Of a DNA stretch of 64,000 nucleotides, positions 1 to 11,744 are shown in pieces (the stretch's first letter is position 1; every line of letters starts with the position of its first letter). A program made the position numbers and the translations under genes. The notes beneath the pieces were generated by a model. It saw nothing but the letters and a program-made list of their open reading frames with translations. It did no database searches and had not been told where the DNA came from. Origin of the DNA: Cryptomeria japonica (taxonomy: Eukaryota; Streptophyta; Pinopsida; Cupressales; Cupressaceae); the NCBI RefSeq assembly GCF_030272615.1, contig NC_081409.1, positions 528,856,291 to 528,920,290 of the forward strand. Reading direction: 5' to 3'.

Positions 1-1267
1 TTATTCGTTGTGACTTGGCGACCAAATACTGGGGCCCTCTAAGGAAGCAGTTTGGAGGAAGAAATAAAAAATGCAGATTAAGGTTGATCGGATGGAAGAG
101 ATTCATTTTGGTAGTGAGTACAGGTCATGCTAAGATGGCAAGGTAGGAACCATGGAACCAACCAAAAAGTGACACGTGAACGGCCCGATAGAAAAGAAGG
201 TGAAATGGAGTGTATCATCGACCATCGAAATAAGTGTTTCAGTGCTAACCCGATGACCCGATGAAGAAAGCAATGCTAGTTACAATCAGAAGCCGAAAGT
301 GGTGGTAGGCAAAGAAGCGTCCAGGGATGCATGCAAAATGAGAAGAAAAAGCCATCAAGTAGTTTGAGGTCCGGTTACTCAGCTCAAAGAAAGTCTGCAT
401 GAGTCTTTCTCATGATCTTGAGGTGATAAGGATTGATTTTGAGTGCCATGTGGGTCAACTTTTAGTTGACTAAGAGTTTGAACTGAATTGCATGCATTTT
501 TCTCATGATTTTGAGCCTTTTTGGTGGCTTTTTATTTCTACGAGAGGATCAGTTTTTAGAGGAGATATTTTCATTGGGAGTTCATCTTTAGTCATTCTGG
601 AGTTATCTTTCCTCTACCTTTTGGAAGGTTTTTGTATTAAGTGCAAAAATTTTATCGTTCTTCACTAGTTCTTGATGATTCTCTTGTTGTTTTTAGCAGA
701 GAATACATTCTTGTAGCTCATATGCAGTTTTATGACAGAATTCTGAATAAAAAATTACCATCTTATGCCTTATATCTTTACAGTTCATTTTATTATCCTT
801 GATTGAGAGTTAGTTTATTGTGTTATTGTCTAGATAACCTTTGAATTTTCTATCTCATTTGTAAGACACAGGTTGTGCATTGTGATAAATTGGTTCATTT
901 GGTTGATTGTGAAAGTTTCTCGTTCCTTTCAATTTCTTGAAGTTTAAATCCTTTGCATGAAATATTTATGTGTTATGAACCAGAAGTCTATTTGTGTAGA
1001 TTAGTGTTTTTAGGAGTGTATCTCTGTCATTTTGAGATATCTTATTGATGCTTCACCTTGGTTTAGCATTTGTAAGTAATTCTATTTTAGTTTTTAGTTT
1101 TTCTCCCCATTTTCTCAGTAAAGATTTAGAGTTATTCACAGGGAACCAACCCTTCATCTGGAGGTTAATTCTCACTATAGGCAACCCACAAGCCTGTGAA
1201 TTATCCCATGTGTCATCAAGTTGCATGAGCTTTTAGCTTGTGCTCTATGGGTGCAATTTGAGTGACA
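1..1267 (+). mobile_element. Element Z, left LTR (5' LTR, truncated by window start)
   Basis: This stretch aligns almost end to end with 5539-6802, with scattered substitutions and small indels, so the two are the LTRs of one element. The copy ends in TGACA at 1267, a canonical CA terminus, and the divergence from the other copy starts immediately after it in both. The beginning lies outside the window. The many mismatches between the copies suggest a fairly old insertion. No coding sequence is expected here. Confidence 0.75.
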
Positions 1268-1275
1268 AAATTTTT

Positions 1276-1293
1276 TGGCATGCCCGATGGGAC
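1276..1293 (+). other. Candidate primer-binding site of element Z
   Basis: Eight bases after the left LTR lies TGGCATGCCCGATGGGAC. Its TGGC...GGGA layout recalls plant Ty3-type primer sites that start TGGC, but I cannot name the tRNA. The position is right for a PBS; the identity is weak. Confidence 0.35.
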
Positions 1294-1494
1294 TTCTTTG
1301 GATTGATCAATCCAAAGCTTTTTCCACAAAAATCTGAATTTTGGTGTAAAAATCAGAAATTACAGCCTTTGGAGGCAAAATCTACCCACACCTGGCGACT
1401 CTGAGTTATAAGTTTGCTGGTTTCAGCAGTCTAATTGTTGGTATATTTCAAAAAAGTTTTGTATTCTAAATTCCAGCTATTTAAATGAGAAAAT

Positions 1495-3536
1495 ATGTTT
1501 GATTGTCAGGGACAGTATCAATATCCACCACCCTATTATGAAGGTATTGCTCCTGCACCTTCTTATCAGCCATACCCAAATAGCCATATTACTGCCAATA
1601 ATCAGCAAGTTTATCCTTCATATCACCCACCCACCACAACTCAATCTGCATGGCAGCCTAATCTAGCTTACAATTAGCCTCAAGAAGGTTATATTGATGC
1701 AAATCGATATAGTTCAGAGCTTATAAAGATAAAATGCATGGCACAAAAGCAACATGAGTTGCAGGAAAAAGCATTGATTGATCAAGCTTATCATTATAAG
1801 AAAGAGTTGGAGGCACAAAAGATATATTATGAAGAACATTTTACAAACGAGGTTGCTGCTAAAGATGAGGAAATGAAAATGTTGGAAGAAGAGGTAACAA
1901 AGGCATTTGAGAGATTTGCTGACAGGGTAAACAATGCTAATGTTGTTGTCAAGGAAGAATTTGTTGCAAGAGAAAAGATTATGAGCATGTTGTCTGCCAA
2001 GGTACAAGAGTTAATGATCCAATTAGCCCCTTGCATCTCAGGTCAGCCCACAAATGTAAATCCATTGCATTTAGCTATGGAGGATTACTGGTTATGACAA
2101 ATTGTTTATCCACCAAAAAAGCAAGGTGAAAAGCAAGAGTTGGTAGAGTTGGCTTACCAGGACCAGGATCAAACATGAAATGCAGAAAAGATAGTTTGAG
2201 GAAAATCTTAAGCAACAGATCACTGCAAAGGAGAAGGAAAAATCTTCTGAGATCAAAATACTAAGCTTTAAACAAGGTGAGTCTCCTAAATCTCCCAAAT
2301 TCAAAATTCCAAGTTTTAGGAGTCCTCAATCATTTCAAGAACCTATTATTGAACAAGTGCATCCCTATAAAAAGATCATTCAAGAAGATCCCATCATGAA
2401 TCAACCTATTAAAGAAGAGCCTCACAGATTTGCGTTCCCAAATTTTGGACTACCTCTTTTAGTTCAAGAGCCTCAACAATTCATTCATGAAGAACCCATT
2501 GATATCTTGTTTCTCAAGATATTCAAGTTGAAGATCAAGAAAAAGAGGTACTTAGTGAAAATAAATCAGATCTCTTTCCTATTAAGATGCATACTTACAA
2601 AATTCAAGGTGATAAGTTAGATCTATTACAACAAAAAGAAGAGGTTTTAAATGAAGAACTGTAGGTTCAAAATCTAGAAAAAGTTGATAATTATCAATTT
2701 CTAATTTATTTGTTTGATGAGCTACCAATTTTTTTTGGAAGATAAGAAAAATGAACTTCAGATTGCAGTCATACCAACTTCACCATAGTAAGAAGAGGTT
2801 CAAAACATTATTGTTTTGATCACACAAGAGAGCTACAACAAGGTAGCAAACAGTCCCCTCTTAGAGAAAAATGAAAATTATGATGAAGAGGACTTGTTTT
2901 GGGGTGATCTAGAGGTTTTTGTTTCAGATTTAGATAATAAGGGGTCTTTTTCTGAAGACATTTGGTTGGAACGACAGGGTTGTGATCAATAAGAGCATGC
3001 ACATGGCAGTCACAACGTGTTGATTCATGAGCATGAAACAGAGGACAATGTTGTTGAACAGGTTCAGGAGGTCGATCTAGATGCAAATTTGGTTTAGGTA
3101 GAGAAATAAAATTAGCAAGACATGGATTTCCATGGTAAAATCCTTGAAAGCAATTAGCAAAGTGCAGTAAACAATACTCAGCATAGTGAAATTAACCAAG
3201 AGGTGAGTATTTTCTCAAGCATCATTGAAGATTTGTGTTCTAATCTTGTTGATAACTTGATACCTTTGGAAAGAAAAAATTTTGATCAACATACTCAGGT
3301 GGAGGAAATAGTTATGGTTTAGGAGACAGTTGACAAAGTAGAAACTAGCAAGGAGAGCCCAAGCTTTGTTCACACAAGGGGTTGTCCTATAAGATATCTT
3401 TCCAGATTGAAGGCCAAAAAGACAATACAAGATGAGCTTATGCCTAAAAATGAAGCTTCAGTAAAAGGTTATCATCTTACCTATAACCTCACAGATAGCA
3501 GTATATATGAGCAAACAAAAGAGGTAGGCCACATTA
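1495..3536 (+). pseudogene. Broken Gln-rich, acidic ORF of element Z
   Basis: The frame opens at ATG 1495 with a Pro/Tyr/Gln-rich segment (QYQYPPPYYEG). A TAG follows at about 1675, then an uninterrupted 119-codon stretch (1738-2097) that reads as a charged coiled coil rich in E, K, Q and A. After further stops and at least one frameshift near 2175, homogeneous coding-like text continues (repeated KEEP/QEP motifs near 2390-2500). The tail at 3340-3536 ends in a basic patch and a stretch beginning VKGYHLTYNL. There is no zinc knuckle, protease, integrase or reverse transcriptase. I do not recognise the protein; position between PBS and 3' LTR suggests a gag-like or accessory protein of a non-autonomous element. 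Several stops are TAG inside Gln-rich text. Confidence 0.5.
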
Positions 3537-5316
3537 TTTTCATACTTACAATACTCTTATAGTATTATGTGAGGCACCTCTTCGTACTATATTTCTTCTC
3601 AATTGTTCATAAGATTTTGAAACTTCCTAAGCTGGGAAGAAAAGGATTTTATTTCTCAAAACCAGTGAATGGTTTTGTATAACCAGGTTTCACACTTGAT
3701 TAGGGTAGGATAGAGTAGGTTTTCAATTTTAGTTGAGTTTCCATAAGTGCACAGGATGCACATGTTCTCTGACTCTGTCTTAAACAAAGTTATGAAGGTT
3801 TGTTTTAAGTTTTTTTTGTTGTTGTTTTTGCTGTGAAATGTTGAGCTACAGAAGAGGGTTTACAAAATTCAAGAAGTTTTCAGAGTTGAAAGCGATTAAA
3901 TGACTCCATAAGCCCAATGGATAAGCCATGACTAGTCTATAGTGTTTAGCAGGCAAACACTCCGCAAAAGTCGGCAAAAATGTTACCAAATTTTGCACAT
4001 GCCAAATTTAGTGCCCTAATGAAGCCTTGCATTCATTCATGTTGAAAAGATCAAATCATGAACTAGGGAGAAATGCATTGTTTTTTTTTTCTGACTTGTT
4101 TGCTTCATGTGCAGATACAAGAAAATCAATGCAACATGTGGGTTAAAATGGGCTCCCACGAGGGTTGAGCTCAGCATGTTGTAGATCATAGAAATATTTA
4201 TGCTCCTTTGCAGATGAAATGGCGGGGATGATCTAAGGCCAAAAGAAACTTAGAGAAAATGCAATCGGCCTATCTAAAGTTTTTACTTGGGTGACAAAGA
4301 GTGTTATTTAAAAAGCCAGAGAACTTCCAAGCATTTTCAGTCGCCAGGCATGAACAACATTTATCCCACATTGGTTGCAGGGACGAGCTTTTTTGTATTT
4401 AAAACCAAAGTCACATATAGCTATAGTGTCAAAGCTTATGGGCTTTTGGGAATAAGAGGTAGCTCGTGGCCTGGTGGACCCTGCGCATGTGCACATCTCA
4501 AGATGACCCAAATTTTGCATCAGACCGTAAAGAGGAAGGTAAAGATTGAGCAGATTGATCACATCCAACGGTCAGGCAAAAGATCTAATGGTGGTCACTA
4601 AGGTGCTATGAAAAGATGTACACCGGATTATCATCGTGACTTGGCAACTGATGATGTGGTGGAGTAGAGGGTATAAGACCAAAGATACATGGAAAACAGG
4701 TGGAGGTCCAGTGGCTAATGACATGGCACGGATGGACGACATCGAGCAGATCTTGGCCACGATGAGTCCCGAAAGAGTTTCACTGAAGGCTCAGTTTCAT
4801 CGACATAATAATATCGATGAAACCTTAGGTTTGATGAGATTGGTAAACGGTTCGCTGAGAGAGTAGTTTGGCCGAAAGAAGAGATCCGACAGAGCAAGAC
4901 GCGTGGCGACTGATGACGTGGCAGACACGTGGTGCCTAGGCAGATCTCTGGAACCAATTAGGGGGTGACACATGTTCACACGCGGCACAAGAGAGAAGAT
5001 CAGTCGATGCTAAAGATCAAGCAAGTTTAGGAAATATCAACGGTGATCGCACAGATCTGACAATGGTTGCTATACCGCATGATGAAGGTGCTCGATAGTT
5101 ATTCCCTATGAATTGGTGACTAATGATGTGGCATTTGAGATGGTCATCTAGGTGGGCTAAGAGTGAATGAGGATGCACCATGGGATAGAGCCAAGATGGG
5201 TCTAGGTCCAAATGGTAGACAAACTAGACCTGTGAGCAAATCAAAGGCTAAGTGGTGGCAAAAGGCTATAGACGAGCAGATGTATATATTTTTTAAGTCC
5301 ACTTTGAACTTGAACT
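3537..5316 (+). other. Element Z, 3' non-coding part with degenerate repeats
   Basis: No convincing coding frame. Between about 4560 and 5130 a module recurs with changes: a text like TTGGTGACTAATGATGTGG near 4640, 4900 and 5110, and GCTATACCGC plus TGATGAAG near 5070 and 5507. The same module leads into the alignable right LTR at 5539, so the real LTR may start well upstream of 5539. I could not place its 5' TG end or the polypurine tract. Confidence 0.45.
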
Positions 5317-5416
5317 TTCATCAGTTCAAAGTTCATCGGTTCAAAATTCATCGGTTCAAAGTTCATTGGTTCAAAGTGGTTCAATGGTCCAAAGTGGTTC
5401 AATGGTCCAAAGTTCA
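5317..5416. repeat. Minisatellite, 15-bp then 18-bp units
   Basis: About four copies of a 15-bp unit like GTTCATCGGTTCAAA are followed by two copies of an 18-bp unit like GTGGTTCAATGGTCCAAA. The second unit looks like a modified first unit. Open frames on both strands here are by-products of the repeat. Confidence 0.8.
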
Positions 5417-5538
5417 TTATCATCACTCATTTCTTGTGGGCCTAGGAAGATAAAAGCAAACAAGCAGAGGTAAAAAGCAAGCAGGTTCCTGAAGATCTAG
5501 CGGTGGTCGCTATACCGCTTGATGAAGATGTGCGATGT

Positions 5539-6802
5539 TTATTCACCATGACTTGGTGACCAAGTAGTGGGGCCCACTAATGAAGTAGTTCAGAGGAAGA
5601 AATAAAGAACGTAGATTAAGGTTGATCGGACAGAAGAGCTTCATTCTGGTAGTGAGTCCAGGTCATGCTAAGATGGCAGGGCAGAACCCCAAAACCAACC
5701 AGGAAGTGACACGTGGACGACCTGATAGAAAATCAGGTGAAATGGAGTGTATCATCGAGCATCAGAATAAGTGTTTCAGTGCTAACCCGATGACTCGATG
5801 AAGAAAGCAATGCTAGTTACAGTCAGAAGCCGAAAGTAGTGGCAGGCAAAGTAGTGTCCAGGGATCCATGCGAAATGAGAAGAAAAAGCCATCAGGTAGT
5901 CTGAGGTTCGGTTACTCAGCTCAGAGCAAGTCTGCATGAGTCTTTCTCATGATCTTGAGGTGATAAGGATTGATTTTGAGTGCCATATGGGTCAACTTTT
6001 AGTTGACTAAGAGTTTGAACTAAATTGCATGAGTTTTTTTCATGATTTTGAGCCTTTTTGGTGGCTTTTTATTTCTACAAGAGGATCAATTTTCAAAGGA
6101 GATATTTTCAGTGGGAGTTCATCTTCAGTCATTTTGGAGTTATCTTTCCTCTACCTTTTGGAAGGTTTTTGTATAAAGTGAAAAAGTTTTATCTTTCTTC
6201 ACTAGTTCTTAATGATTCTCTGGATGTTTTTAGTAGAGAATACATTCTTGTAGCTCATATATAGTTTTATGACAGAATTCTGAATAAAAAATTACCATCT
6301 TATGCCTTATGTCTTTACAGTTCACTTTCTTATCCTTGATTGAGAGTTAGTTTATTGTGTTATTGTCTAGATAACCTTTCAATTTTCTATCTCATTTGTA
6401 AGACACGAGTTGTGCATTGTGATAAATTGGTTCATTTGGTTGACTGTGAAAGTTTCTCTTTCCTTTCAATTTCTTGAAGTTTAAATCCTTTGCATGAAAT
6501 ATTTGTGTTATGAACCAAAAGTCTATTTGTGCAGATTGGTTTTTTTAGGAGTGTATCTCTGTCATTTTGAGATATCTTATTGATGCTTCACCTTGGTTTA
6601 GCATTTGCAAGTCATTCTATTTTCATTTTTAGTTTTTCTCCCCCTTTTCTCACTAAAGATTTAGAGTTATTCACAGGGAACCAACCCTTCATCTAGAGGT
6701 TAATTCTCACTATAGGAAACCCACAGGCCTGAGAATTATCCCACGTGTCACCAAGTTGATTGAGCTTTCATCTTGTTCTCTACGGGTGCAATTTGAGTGA
6801 CA
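5539..6802 (+). mobile_element. Element Z, right LTR (3' LTR, minimum extent)
   Basis: Matches 1-1267 along its length and ends in the same GAGTGACA at 6802. Sequence after 6802 is unrelated to that after 1267, which fixes the 3' border. The 5' border is a minimum, because the left copy is cut by the window. The base run ACAAC follows, but the matching left target duplication is out of view. Confidence 0.75.
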
Positions 6803-8600
6803 ACAACAAGAATGACTTGAACTCCTTTGACTGTACAAAAACCTCATCTGCAACAAAAGTTGCATGCTCTTCAAGTCTTACATCTGCATTGGCATTTATT
6901 ATCACCATGATCTACTCCTAGCTCTCTACTACTTCTTCTAATTCAGGTACACGGAGGGTTGATAGAGCTACATTCTCATCAGACCGAGTCTCAGAATCTC
7001 CTTCTTCCCTTAGTTCCTGAAGCCTCTGCTTCCACTCTTCTAATTTTTAGTTTAATTCCTCTAAAAGTGCAACAGCCTCATCTCGTTCCCTATTTCTAAA
7101 TAAATCTTCAGACTCCATGGGTATATGCAAATACTCTCCCAAATTCTGGCTCTTCTTGCAGTGGTGGATATACCCCTCTGGATCATAATTTTTCCAAGCC
7201 TAGTGTCCAAACAAATTGTACTCCTCTACCAGCTTCTTTTCTATCATCTCATAAGCCTTGGTAGATACAATGGTGAAGTCTCCAAAATGAAAAGTGCCAG
7301 GCATAAATGTCTGCTTGTGTGCACCACCCAAATGCTTTGTATTTGACATACTAAGTTGCCTAACAATCTCTGAATAGGCAATCCTGTCATGAACTAATTT
7401 AGGCAATATATGCAGAACACCCTCAAAACCATAAACCCTGAAAAAGGTGAAATTCTTACATACAAACCAGTCACCCCAATTGTGGCTGACCTTGGTGTCT
7501 CCAAAAGCATGGGGTCTCAAGAATCTCTTATTCTCGGGTGAGATATACCCATCACATTCCACTCCAAACAATTTATACAAAGGCTTAACAAAATATTCTT
7601 CAAACAACACATAATGTGATTTGACAAACCTCAAGTCCCACAGGGATACCCATAATTGAACTGGTTGGTCTTGTCCATCTTTGTTCCTGGGAGTCACCCT
7701 TAATTCCTCTGGCCACAAACCTTTCATCTACCCATGAAACAAAACCATATGCATTAGCAATGAGTAATATTTAAAAGTAGGGTTAGGTTCCGTCTGCAAA
7801 CTCAAGAACCCTTCATGCAGCTTCTCTGCCAAGTAAGCTGCATAATCAAATGGCCTTGGCTCATGCATTTGAATATCTATAGCCAACACCAATGGGCCTA
7901 TCCTTGTGACATTAGGTACTTCTTCCCCGTAGACTGGGCCGCATGCCCAGTACGTGTATTGCAAGTATTGTCTGAACAGATTAATTTCGAAAGGAGGACC
8001 ATCTTGTTTTGTGAGTGGTCCTTTGTCCTTCTTATGAATCTCTAACCTCCACACTGTGTGAGTGGTGTCTATTTGGGTATACTCTTCTTCCAGTTCTGTA
8101 AAAGATAGGGGCATGTAAGGCTCACAAGACATGCCAAAAACCTCCTAAATAGTCCTGGCAGATATTCGGATGAACGGATCCCCATTGGGCAATTGAATGC
8201 ACCTTTTATCTTTGTTGTACTTTCTGGTAAGCAATTCGAATAATCTGAGATTCAAAAAAACATTTGGGACCACCAGTCTGCCCAAATTTGTCGCCCAAGG
8301 GTTCAACAGTGGCATCTCCTTGTTCCGCCTCAGGTAAGGATATAGAAACAATTCATGGCCTCTTATGGTTGTCCAGATATCTCCAACCTCTTTGTACTTG
8401 TCTTTCAGTTGATCCTTGGGCAGAAAATAGGCTTTAGACCTCCTCGACTTAGCACCAGATGACTCCATTTGGTCAATCATGTCCTAGTTCAGTTTTCTCT
8501 TTTGCACACCCTCTACAAACTTTGTCTTTTTTTATTTAGCAGATTGTGTGTCTGAAACCTCTATGACCTTTCTTTTCCCTTGTGAACCAAAATCCTTCAT
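6803..8600 (-). pseudogene. Pseudogene X: unrecognised protein of about 600 codons
   Basis: Read on the - strand from ATG 8600-8598, one frame runs to the LTR border at 6803, interrupted only by stops (after codons 22 and 38, then at about 8145, 7728, 7200, 7050, 6940 and 6934; all TAA or TAG) with no frameshift seen. The N-terminus is basic (KDFGSQGKRKV). The middle, about residues 110-430, is dense in aromatic residues (WVSLWDLRFVKSHYVLFEEY, WGDWFVCKNFTFFRVYGF) and looks like a folded domain. The C-terminal part is a charged coiled coil (KLEEWKQRLQELREEGDSET). I do not recognise the family. It could be a retroelement accessory ORF or a decayed multicopy host gene. The open end at 6803 suggests that Z inserted into it. 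Confidence 0.55.
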
Positions 8601-10263
8601 GATTAAATGCTTGAACTTTCAAATTACCTGCACTTCTTGTCTGCAACTTCAATGCTGATGGCTAAAAACACTGTGAATAATTCTGGCACAGAAACCCTCT
8701 CTTTATGTTGGATATGCCACAGCTAGAGTCTATAACAATCATAAACTCATCATATTTACTTCATGTGGATCCAATCTTCCCAATTGCAAGCATTAAATAA
8801 TGGTCGTCGCATCAGATATTCCAATGGCTAATCGGTGTAACCCTACCGGATAATTCAATTACTTGGCCCCACCCGCATTTTGCATTCCTTCAATTACCTT
8901 TTTGTCTTTCTGATCAGCATAGGTCACTTTGACTAGTTCATCGGATCTCACCCTGACCATTTCCCTTTCTTCCTCGAGGCTTGGCTTATCCTGATGGATC
9001 CTCCTTTCCTTTCTATTAGTCAATTTTTCTTTATGTTAAATCAGGGTATGTCTCTCCGATGAAACCTCCTTCTATTTATCCCTCTAGTCGCTTCATTGGG
9101 CTTCAAAATAAATCACTTAATACCTTATCTGATGGTCCCATGACATCTAACTTTCTTTCTGATCAGCGTAACCTTCCCCGATTGCTTCTTCGAGTGTCGG
9201 CATGGCATATTTTCCTTTCTTCCAATGGTTATGGTTTTCCCGATAGATCCGCCTTCTGTCCCTATGTGGCATTCTTCCCATCGGGCATCGGCACAACTCT
9301 ATAAATGCTTCCTGATAATGTATGTTATCCCAATGAATCTTTTATTTCAATCTACACCTTACTCTCCTTATCGGGTTGCTTCGGTCTATCGGCATAGGTT
9401 TTCCCGATGTAATCTCTTCATTTGCGATGAGCTTATCTCCCTCATCGGGTATCGGGAAAACACAAGACACAACTTCCCGATAATGTATGTTATCCCGATA
9501 GCCTAGCTCCCCTTTTTGCTTGGTACCGCTTTATCAAAGAAAGTCTCTCCGGTAGAGTCACCTTCTCCACTTAGTCTATCGGGTATTAGGGTAACATAAA
9601 TTAGGACCTCCTATTGACCTGATGACATCGCTATGAATACATTGCTCAATCTGTTGTCAGCAAGAGTTCCACCGATAACCCCATCGGGTATCGGGATAAC
9701 ATTTTTTCCTCGTTCCCAATAGTGTATGTTACTCTGATGACTTTGACTTCTTATCATATCGTCGTCGTAACTCTCCCCGATGGATTACCACTCAGTCACA
9801 CTTCTTCATGCCGCTCATGCTTTTAGGAAACACCATCAGCATGAGTTACTCCAATCAACACACTTCGTCCTCCTTGGGTGATCTCATCGGGGTGACTTAT
9901 GCCGATAAGCAGAATTTTGCATTTTGTACAAAAGAAGCCCTTCTCCATTGATGCAACTTTTAATAACCATACTAAAAGGTTTCTCCCACACCTTTGACAT
10001 CTCTGAACATGTTCACAACCCTGCTCTATGTTGATCTTCCAAAAGTGCTCTTGCAATGAAACTAATTGTGAAGATGAGGATTACCAGAATGCCATCACAC
10101 TCAACATTTCCCTTGAATATGCCCAAGTGATGCCTTTTCATGAAGACACTGCAACATATCACGTGCACATACAATCCAGCAATAAATGCTCTTATGATAA
10201 AACTATATGCAAAAAGCATCCATATATAGCATAGAAATATTTTATAAAAATATGTGCTAACAC
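8601..10263. other. Non-coding region upstream of pseudogene X
   Basis: No coding frame that I believe. The part nearest X is AT-rich with a possible TATA-like ATTTAAT on the - strand near 8790. From about 8800, and most densely 9230-9900, the motif ATCGGG or its complement recurs (separate entry). After 10000 the sequence becomes AT-rich and plain up to the LTR of element A. The lay-out fits a U3/promoter region for X, but no LTR ends could be set. Confidence 0.45.
9230..9900. repeat. ATCGGG/CCCGAT motif-dense region
   Basis: The hexamer ATCGGG or its complement occurs roughly every 50 bases, for example near 9239, 9280, 9445, 9478, 9494, 9577, 9683, 9691 and 9885, with one-base variants in between. 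A longer module (ATAATGTATGTTATCCC) is present near 9314 and 9480, with a decayed form near 9721. A 14-bp perfect inverted repeat, ATGTTATCCCGATA, lies at 9487-9500 and 9689-9702. Confidence 0.65.
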
Positions 10264-11060
10264 AACCTACACACAGAAAGAGAAGAAAAGGGGGTTGTGG
10301 ATAGGGGTTTGCCTTAGTCAAATCCCGGTTCAGGAATCAACCTAGAAATTAAGTAATTACAAATGCTTGAATGTAAACAATGGAGATGTATATCTTGTAG
10401 ACCTACAACTTGTTGATGATGATTGCTTTGCTTCTTGAATGTAATCACAAATGTTGTATCAAATGTCATGTAACATGACAAAACCCTAACACACACACAT
10501 GCTTGCAAATGAATGTTGTAATGTTGCTCCAATGGATGAATGAAGAAGACTTGAATGCTTGAATGCTTGATAATGACCTTGAAATCTTGTATCTTCTCCT
10601 TATGCTCTCTATCTCTTATCCTTTGTTATCCGTCTATGTGCTATCCATCCATCCTTGAATGAGGGTATTGAATTCCCTTTTAAACATGCCTGAAGGATTA
10701 ACTTTCAATGACTAAAGGCCGACAAAGAGGATAACAAACCCCAAAGACAAGAAGTGCATAGGAGATCGGGCAACCCACACATAGGACCACCCTAGGAGGT
10801 GGGGACAGGGGTGCCACACCACTGTCCTAGGGGAAAAGGTCACCATGCCTCTGTCCTAGGGAGGAAAGGAGTGCCACGCCCCTGTCCTGCCCTATTTCGG
10901 AGCTCAGACAGGGTCTAGAGAAAATACAAGACATGAAGGAGGAAGAGAGAAGGATTGGAAATACAAAAATAGGTCCCGGTTAAGGAAGGAGATGTTGTCA
11001 CCAAGATGAGGACCCCAAATGTGGTTAAAATTGCAGGGGTCACAATTTTATGACACTACA
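10264..11060 (-). mobile_element. Element A, left LTR (3' LTR)
   Basis: Nearly the same sequence recurs at 16400-16506 and 29331-29991 (one LTR split by element B). On the - strand it starts TGTAGTGTCATAAAATTGTG at 11060 and is preceded by a purine tract, as a 3' LTR should be. It contains a GC-rich block with repeats of a CCTGTCCTA-like phrase around 10790-10890. The end near 10264 is approximate: the two copies diverge at AACCTACAC and I see no clean CA end or target duplication there. Confidence 0.7.
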
Positions 11061-11075
11061 TTTATCCCCCACTTT
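11061..11075 (-). other. Polypurine tract of element A
   Basis: On the - strand AAAGTGGGGGATAAA ends directly at the TG of the left LTR. This is the expected place for the plus-strand primer of an LTR retrotransposon and sets the orientation of element A. Confidence 0.65.
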
Positions 11076-11601
11076 AGTAGGAGTATGGCTTACGCCAATA
11101 CTGTCGATAAAGTAGAAGAAAGAGAGATGAAGATGAGAGACATGGAGCAATACCACAAAGAGTATAAGACACCACTAATATTTGAGGAGCAAAAATCCCC
11201 AATCTTAGGGTCTTAACTTATGCCAACATATGCAAGAGCACACAAAACAAAGACAAAGCACAAAAAGACACATGACAAGAACAAGACACAAGACGATAAA
11301 CTAACTAGCCAAATAAATCTCGATCTTAGATGTATCAACAACTAATCAAGACACAAATACCAATGCCATCAAATAAACACGAGTGATCACATAAAAGAGA
11401 AAAGTTGACATCATCCATGAACTATCAATATGAGTTCATGAGAGGAAGAAGAGAGAGAACATTAATACACACTTTGGTGATCCATGAGAAGAAAGGCGAA
11501 GAAGAAAGAAACAATGGATGTCTCACCCCTAAAATTAGGTGATCCATGGAGAGAAGGACATGGAAAACCTCACCCCTAGAGCCTACCTAGGTGATCTATG
11601 T

Positions 11602-11603
<2 letters not shown>

Positions 11604-11636
<33 letters not shown>
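11604..11636. repeat. (GA)n microsatellite
   Basis: Uninterrupted GA dinucleotides, about 16 units, inside the non-coding interior of element A. Confidence 0.95.
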
Positions 11637-11638
<2 letters not shown>

Positions 11639-11744
11639 ACCATTAGTTCCATTCAACCTCATGTGTGTGTGTGCAAGTGAGGTTTGAAGCACCTCATAGA
11701 AGTCTATGCCTAAGTATGCTATAACCTATATAGTAAAAGTGTTA

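Noticed and set aside
5163-5453. A 96-codon + strand ORF and its - strand counterpart with repeated FKVHRFK/FEPMN
   Set aside because: Product of the 15- and 18-bp minisatellite, open on both strands because the unit lengths are multiples of three.
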